Shown piece after piece: positions 5,211 through 10,086 of a DNA stretch of 10,086 bases. Below the pieces are notes generated by a model. It worked only from the letters and a program-made list of their open reading frames with translations. It was not told the DNA's origin and made no database searches. Source of the stretch: Defluviitaleaceae bacterium (lineage in GTDB: Bacteria; Bacillota; Clostridia; Lachnospirales; UBA5962). The position numbers and the translations under genes were made by a program. The DNA lies in contig WQZK01000045.1 in NCBI GenBank assembly GCA_009780765.1, positions 1 to 10,086 of the forward strand, given 5' to 3'. The first letter of the stretch is position 1; every line of letters starts with the position of its first letter.

Positions 5211-8200
5211 TTAAGGAAGTATATTCCATGTTACAGCTGAATTTGTTGCTACTCTAACGCCATTTAACTCAAAGTAGAAAGTTACAGGGCGCGTTGTTGG
5301 TGGAGTAAGACTTGAGAGATTGCTGAAGAATGCAGCATGATCAACTCTTATTTCACTACTAATCGTAGCAGGAGCATTTACTCCATTTACTCGAAGAACA
5401 GGAGCATAAAATACTCTATCCCAATCCATCCAGTCTGTCAAAAAGTGTGTATGGTTGTTAAAATACCTGTCATTCCACCAGTTCATGTCAGCCATTGTAA
5501 AATCTACAGGTGTAGCAACAGCAGTGCTATCCAAAACTATCTCAAAAGTTGGAGCTACATTTCCTGTACCAAAGTCTACAATCATGTGGCCTCTGTCAAG
5601 ATCTTCTTGAGTGATAGTTTGAGTGATAGTGCCAAGTACAGTAACAGGGCTATTACCTCTAGTTATTGTTATATCAACAACATCGCCTAGTTCTATAACT
5701 TCACCGCCGCTTCCTGGAATAATATCATTAAAGAAGATGATATTAGGGAAGCTATTAGTTGCTGGGTTGAAGCGTAGAGGATTTGTGCTTCCAAGCTCTG
5801 TTGCACTTCTAGTAACTGTAGCTGATGCAACTAGGTGAGGATCAAAAACATGTGGCCCAATTAAACCTGATGTTCCTGTTACTCTTGCATTAAAGCCCGG
5901 AGGTGCTCCATCACCAAGATCCATAGTAAATCTAAATGTTATATCATGAGAAGTTGTTTGGCCAATAAGTGAATCGTTAGGAAGTTCTCTAAATTCGCCT
6001 GTTAAGGTGTAGTTTAGATGTGTTCCGCTAGTTATGGTTCCTACAAGAATTTCATCCGTAGGGGCTAAATCACCCATAACAACACCCTCATCGATAAGCA
6101 ATGCATCAGGAATAGGAATCCTGTCTGCAACAAGCACTGGCGTTTCTGGAGGAGTGGTTGCAATATTCACAAGTTCTCCAGTTGCAAGGTGAAGCTCCAC
6201 GATGTTAGCATCAATCAAAGGATTTGAAGGATTTATTGGGCCTGTTCTTGTATTAAATCCAACTAAGTGAACATCAACAGGGAATTCTGCAGTTGTTCTT
6301 ATAGTATGAATAGCAGAACCAATAGTTCCATCTGGGAAGAAGCCTGCTGGTGATGATGATCCGTTTCCAGTTATTCTAGGAACAACCGCCCAATTAATAT
6401 TAGGTGCCATGCTTATACTTATCATTGTGTTTCTGTAGAGTACAACATTATTACGTCTAGGTGGAGTGATATTTGTTCCAACCCAGTCGATTATAACGTC
6501 TACTTCTTCTTCATTCATCCAGTTACCATGTATCATAACTTGGTATCTACCTGTTTCACCAGAAACCTTTACAAGGTTTAGCGGTGTAATATTAAATGTA
6601 TAACCTGATGACGATTGTAATCTTATATGACCTAAGTCAAAACCAAAACCAATAAGATCTCTATCAAACTGTAAAGTTATTAAAGTAGAAGTTGCAGTTG
6701 TTGATGTTCCGTTTGCAACAGCACTTATAAAGTTAGCATCTACTATCCTTATAACATAATGCTGGCTTGTTGGAAGGTTATGCACAATGCTAGCTAAACC
6801 AACACCTTCGTGCATGCTTGTATTAAAGTGGAACATGTTTGCCTCTGCAAGGTTTACAGCTCCGCCGCCTGTTTTGTGTGCAACAAAACCACCGTCAATA
6901 ACATCTTCTCTTTCATCACCAAATGTTGTTATATCTATTCTTGCATTGTTTAAGTTGCCAGTAACTCTTATCATACCAATATCCGTTGTGCCTGGCAATT
7001 CTCTTAGCCATAAACCTCCGCCTCTGTTAGAAGCTTCGATTCTTGCACCACTATGAATAGCGAGATTTGGTAAAGCTGGGAATGCTGCACCTGAGCCAAC
7101 TGGTGTTAATGTGTCAGTTATCCACATAACGTGGCTCGCTTGATTTTCTCTAATAATTGCATTACCAACTCTAACATGACCACGGTCTAAAGGCATAGTA
7201 CTACTGATAAGTGCTGAATCCTCATCTCTAACTATATTGTTTTCAATAACACCAAAGTTAGCTAAGAATTGGTTACGTCCACCATCAAGATTTATTATGC
7301 TTCTATTAGCAGTGTTATTGCTTATAGAACCATCATTCATGTGTAAGATAGAGTTTTCTGTTATATTAATAACCGAAACATTATCGTTAGCTGGAATATT
7401 TTCTATAACGTGGTTTGCAATCGAGCTTCTACCAGACATAGTCATGTTAGCACCGCTTCTTAAAACGATTGCAGGCTCGCTTGCTGGATTTAATACCCCA
7501 CCGCCGCTTATTATAACGTCTTGAAGCATAAACCAACCTTGCTCATCTCTGGCATCAATTTGCACTTCGTTCGCTCTAACATCAAGCATTGTTCTGTCAA
7601 ATCCGTCTGCACGGGTAACAGTAGCCGATGGCATATTAAATGCTCTTATGGTTAAGTTTATTCTTTCATGTACAACTAGCGTATCGCCTGTGTTCCAAGG
7701 TTCGCCTGTTGCATTATGACCATGCCATATATCACCTATCGTAATACCCTCAGTCATTATATTGATAGAAACAAACTCATCAAAGCCAGTACCATTTCTT
7801 AATGGCTCATGTGCTATCCAGAATGCCTCTTCCATAGTTCTAACAGGTGCCATTTGCGTACCTGGATTACCATGTTCTCCATAGATACTAACGAAGATAT
7901 TGTTAACAGCTCCTAGAGTATACTGTATCGGAGTACCATCGAATAATCTAAACGGATGATTAGGGTTCCAGTGGTACATATTAGCTTCCATAAGTGATGT
8001 AAATCTGCCCGGTCTTGCTGGGTTTTCTGTTCCGCCGTGCTTATTAACCATAACGGCGTTACGGTAAACACCTCTTCTATATACGATATTTACGCTAGAG
8101 CCTTCTAATAAGTCGCCAAACTGCTCTATCCTTGAAGCTAGAACGTTAGATTGATTGTTGTGGAAGTAAATACCACTATCACTACCTGCAATACCAATAA

Positions 8201-10086
8201 TAGGTCTATTTCTAACTCTTAGAGTTGCAGTTCTTGATTCGTCAGGATTAGTGAAACCATCCATAAACACTTCATCTCCACGAATATCGAAGTCTACAGG
8301 CACATTATCTATCATTATCGGTAGAAGGTGTGCTACTTCAAGAGATGTGTTATTAACGATAGTTGCACTTCCTACATCTAATATACCTCTTTGTACGTAG
8401 ATACCGCCACCATGACCTTGTGCAACGTTATTTTGGATAAATCCACCCATAACATTTATAGTTGCACTAGCTGGGAAAAGATGTGCATTAGCAGGTGTAA
8501 GCAATTGTATAAAGTTAGTGTTTTGGAATATAGCTCCACCTGAACCATCAAGCCTGTTAAGACCTATTCCGCTAGGGCTAGTTCTTATAGCAGTGTTATT
8601 AGAAATAACCCCACCATGTATATTTATAACAGCGTGTTGACGATTAGGAACATCAGGATTACTATTTGCAGCCGCATTTGGTGCAATAGTTGGTGTGTAC
8701 ATGTTTACAATCGCACCACCGCGAGAGTTAATAGGTGCTCCAAAATTATTACCAGTTGGAACAATACCCGCTGTGTTTCCATCTATCAAAACATTGTCAT
8801 GTATATTAACAGTTGCAAAAACATCTCTTTGTGCATCAGTTATAGAGATAACCTCGTTAAATATTGCTCCACCACCAGGTGCACCAGCCGTGTTACCACT
8901 AATAGTTGCACGTCTTGAAGGGTCACCCATAGAGTCGCCTGTTATATTAACAATTGCACGGTTTGGCCCGCTATTAACAGCACCCAGAGTACCCATACTG
9001 CGTTGAGCTCCGTTATATATAGCGCCGCCTCTGCCACCACTATTACCCATAATATAAGCATGTTCTATATTAAGAGTTGCAGTAAGGTTAGATTGGCTAA
9101 CATTACTTTCTGCTGTTCCCGGAGATTGAGCTAAGTTAACAATCGTTGCCATAACTGTGGTATCAGTACCTGCTGTTGCTCCGGCAGTGTTACCCGTAAT
9201 CATAGCACCACCTGTGATAGTTAACGTTGCTGTTCTTTGAGCTACTTGTGCTGCTACTGTACCAAATGTAGCATTAGACTGATTTCTGATTGCACCTGCA
9301 TGTGCTGATATACCAAAAACCATACCGCCATCTATAACCATGTTAAAATTGTTATTAATTGCAGTTCCCCACTGGTCCATTAAGGCATCACTTACACCTA
9401 CATAAGTAGTGCCAATACCAGCATTGTTCATGAATATACTATTTTCAATTATAACATTATCTCTATGGTTATCTACAAGGATACCCGAACCACCATTACC
9501 ATCAAAGATAATATCTCTAAACGTAATGTTGTTAACATCTGCAATCTCTGCAGAGCCACCTCTAGACATTCTAAACATTGTTAGAGTCGGTGTACTTGCT
9601 GCCCTCGTTACTGTTGCCATTCCACTAGGGTGATTTACCCAAGGTGCAATTGTGATATTTAACTGATTCCTTGGAAGACCAGCCTCTGTAACACGGTTGT
9701 TAAAGTGAACCGATGCCGTTGCTCCAGTTGGCGCTGGAGGCATAACCAAGTCTGTCATAAGGAAAATTCTAATAGGAATACCACGGATAGCCGCTGAAAC
9801 TGCACGGTCAATAGTTGCATACGGTGAAGTTTCTGTTCCAAGGCCTGTAACATCGTCGCCCCAATCAGCAACAAATAATTCCATATAATTAAGTGCTACT
9901 ATATAGTTTTGTGGCCTAATAGTTGAAGGTTCAACCGTTGCACGTGCCATATTATAGTGCCAGTGTAAAGCTTCTATGTCAGTTGCATCGCCTGTTACTC
10001 TTCTAACGATGTCAGTTGTTCTATCGTCAGTAAGATCAAGCCCTGCTTTTAATTGAATTAATACGCTTGCATTTGGCCCTAAGTCG
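5211..10086 (-). CDS. Giant beta-helix/Ig-like surface or secreted protein, adhesin-like (5' end outside window)
   Basis: The frame is open to the right edge: 1,624 residues are visible and the true start lies beyond 10086. The ATG at 9950 is internal, since in-frame codons continue upstream without a stop and no ribosome binding site precedes it. A first right-handed beta-helix (about 9900-8060) opens with GTETSPYATIDRA (9801-9839) and contains five GG[AG]I turns like those of chlamydial Pmp proteins. A second (about 7960-6860) opens with the similar GTQMAPVRTMEEA (7824-7862). An Ig-like segment (about 6740-6490; TLITLQFDRDL...DLGHIRLQSSS) and a long beta-rich tail rich in Thr, Pro and Trp follow. 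No catalytic motif, LPXTG, SLH or C-terminal membrane anchor is visible, so attachment must use another route or the missing N-terminus. It has no cysteine and four lysines, unlike its lysine-rich neighbours. The role is inferred as adhesion or surface structure; a carbohydrate-active beta-helix enzyme is less likely. Confidence 0.85.
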   Translation of the reverse strand, partial: DLGPNASVLIQLKAGLDLTDDRTTDIVRRVTGDATDIEALHWHYNMARATVEPSTIRPQNYIVALNYMELFVADWGDDVTGLGTETSPYATIDRAVSAAIRGIPIRIFLMTDLVMPPAPTGATASVHFNNRVTEAGLPRNQLNITIAPWVNHPSGMATVTRAASTPTLTMFRMSRGGSAEIADVNNITFRDIIFDGNGGSGILVDNHRDNVIIENSIFMNNAGIGTTYVGVSDALMDQWGTAINNNFNMVIDGGMVFGISAHAGAIRNQSNATFGTVAAQVAQRTATLTITGGAMITGNTAGATAGTDTTVMATIVNLAQSPGTAESNVSQSNLTATLNIEHAYIMGNSGGRGGAIYNGAQRSMGTLGAVNSGPNRAIVNITGDSMGDPSRRATISGNTAGAPGGGAIFNEVISITDAQRDVFATVNIHDNVLIDGNTAGIVPTGNNFGAPINSRGGAIVNMYTPTIAPNAAANSNPDVPNRQHAVINIHGGVISNNTAIRTSPSGIGLNRLDGSGGAIFQNTNFIQLLTPANAHLFPASATINVMGGFIQNNVAQGHGGGIYVQRGILDVGSATIVNNTSLEVAHLLPIMIDNVPVDFDIRGDEVFMDGFTNPDESRTATLRVRNRPIIGIAGSDSGIYFHNNQSNVLASRIEQFGDLLEGSSVNIVYRRGVYRNAVMVNKHGGTENPARPGRFTSLMEANMYHWNPNHPFRLFDGTPIQYTLGAVNNIFVSIYGEHGNPGTQMAPVRTMEEAFWIAHEPLRNGTGFDEFVSINIMTEGITIGDIWHGHNATGEPWNTGDTLVVHERINLTIRAFNMPSATVTRADGFDRTMLDVRANEVQIDARDEQGWFMLQDVIISGGGVLNPASEPAIVLRSGANMTMSGRSSIANHVIENIPANDNVSVINITENSILHMNDGSISNNTANRSIINLDGGRNQFLANFGVIENNIVRDEDSALISSTMPLDRGHVRVGNAIIRENQASHVMWITDTLTPVGSGAAFPALPNLAIHSGARIEASNRGGGLWLRELPGTTDIGMIRVTGNLNNARIDITTFGDEREDVIDGGFVAHKTGGGAVNLAEANMFHFNTSMHEGVGLASIVHNLPTSQHYVIRIVDANFISAVANGTSTTATSTLITLQFDRDLIGFGFDLGHIRLQSSSGYTFNITPLNLVKVSGETGRYQVMIHGNWMNEEEVDVIIDWVGTNITPPRRNNVVLYRNTMISISMAPNINWAVVPRITGNGSSSPAGFFPDGTIGSAIHTIRTTAEFPVDVHLVGFNTRTGPINPSNPLIDANIVELHLATGELVNIATTPPETPVLVADRIPIPDALLIDEGVVMGDLAPTDEILVGTITSGTHLNYTLTGEFRELPNDSLIGQTTSHDITFRFTMDLGDGAPPGFNARVTGTSGLIGPHVFDPHLVASATVTRSATELGSTNPLRFNPATNSFPNIIFFNDIIPGSGGEVIELGDVVDITITRGNSPVTVLGTITQTITQEDLDRGHMIVDFGTGNVAPTFEIVLDSTAVATPVDFTMADMNWWNDRYFNNHTHFLTDWMDWDRVFYAPVLRVNGVNAPATISSEIRVDHAAFFSNLSSLTPPTTRPVTFYFELNGVRVATNSAVTWNILP
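6490..6740 (-). other. Ig-like domain in the giant protein
   Basis: The encoded segment runs from about ISAVANGTSTTATSTLITL through FDRDLIGFGFDLGHIRL to YQVMIHGNWMNEEEVDVII. The order of an alternating Thr/Ser strand, an LxFDxxI-type strand, a D/HIxL strand and a final strand before a negatively charged loop resembles bacterial Ig-like modules of clostridial and treponemal surface proteins. The assignment rests on this pattern alone. Confidence 0.5.
8394..9029 (-). repeat. Five GG[AG]I beta-helix turns within the giant protein
   Basis: The encoded motif GG[AG]I[YFV] recurs at 9012-9029 (GGAIYN), 8853-8876 (GGGAIFNE), 8703-8720 (GGAIVN), 8520-8540 (GGAIFQN) and 8394-8411 (GGGIYV). The spacing is about 51, 51, 60 and 43 residues. 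Between them lie strands of the pattern ATVNI.....I.GNTA or AVINIHGG.ISNNTA. This is the pattern of polymorphic outer-membrane-protein-type and related beta-helix repeats. The copies are diverged at DNA level, so this is an old protein repeat and not a recent tandem duplication. Confidence 0.75.

Noticed and set aside
8616..9006. Rightward open frames opposite the beta-helix gene
   Set aside because: They are complementary-strand shadows of the long repetitive frame, without ribosome binding sites, and encode low-complexity sequence.
8394..9029. Possible CRISPR-like or recent tandem DNA repeat in the giant gene
   Set aside because: The periodicity is in the protein (GG[AG]I turns); nucleotide copies are diverged and unequally spaced, so it is neither a CRISPR array nor a recent satellite.
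9948..9950. ATG at 9950 as the start of the giant gene
   Set aside because: The frame stays open for 45 more codons to the window edge, no ribosome binding site precedes this ATG, and the upstream residues include a copy of the boundary motif. The gene is therefore cut by the edge.

Overview
The window looks like chromosomal DNA from an AT-rich, low-GC Gram-positive anaerobe of the Clostridia (perhaps Lachnospiraceae-like). The evidence is strong AGGAGG-type ribosome binding sites, consensus sigma-A promoters, the compact infC-rpmI-rplT operon with a structured leader, and a huge beta-helix surface-type protein. This placement is inference; no rRNA or other decisive marker is present.

Layout. 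Positions 1-1408 hold a leftward pair: a ComF-family phosphoribosyltransferase followed by the N-terminal 244 codons of a P2-type (probably calcium) ATPase that runs off the left edge. A divergent intergenic region carries a good promoter for a rightward pair: a 12-helix MATE exporter whose stop codon directly abuts the start of a GNAT acetyltransferase (1508-3361). A near-perfect promoter at 3365-3393 then starts the translation operon. It has a leader of about 140 nt with several hairpins, infC beginning at the rare codon AUU, rpmI (L35) and rplT (L20), and it ends at a Rho-independent terminator (4694-4724).

The gene-free stretch 4725-5210 is mostly a 290-bp imperfect palindrome (4801-5090). 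It has 22-bp terminal inverted repeats (19/22 matching), a perfect 22-bp inner inverted repeat and an extra copy of the terminal sequence in its centre, so it resembles a MITE or dispersed palindromic repeat. A 14-bp perfect hairpin at 5151-5183 ends the leftward gene beyond it.

The rest (5211-10086) is one leftward reading frame that is still open at the right edge, so its start lies outside the window. The 1,624 visible residues form at least two parallel beta-helix modules, an Ig-like segment and a beta-rich C-terminal region. No cysteine and only four lysines are present, and an eight-residue motif (E-A-x-x-aromatic-H-aromatic-N) recurs at three module boundaries. It is most likely an exported surface or secreted adhesin-like protein.

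I saw no defence system, CRISPR array, transposase, tRNA or rRNA. The points most worth following are the giant low-lysine modular protein, the palindromic element and the infC leader.
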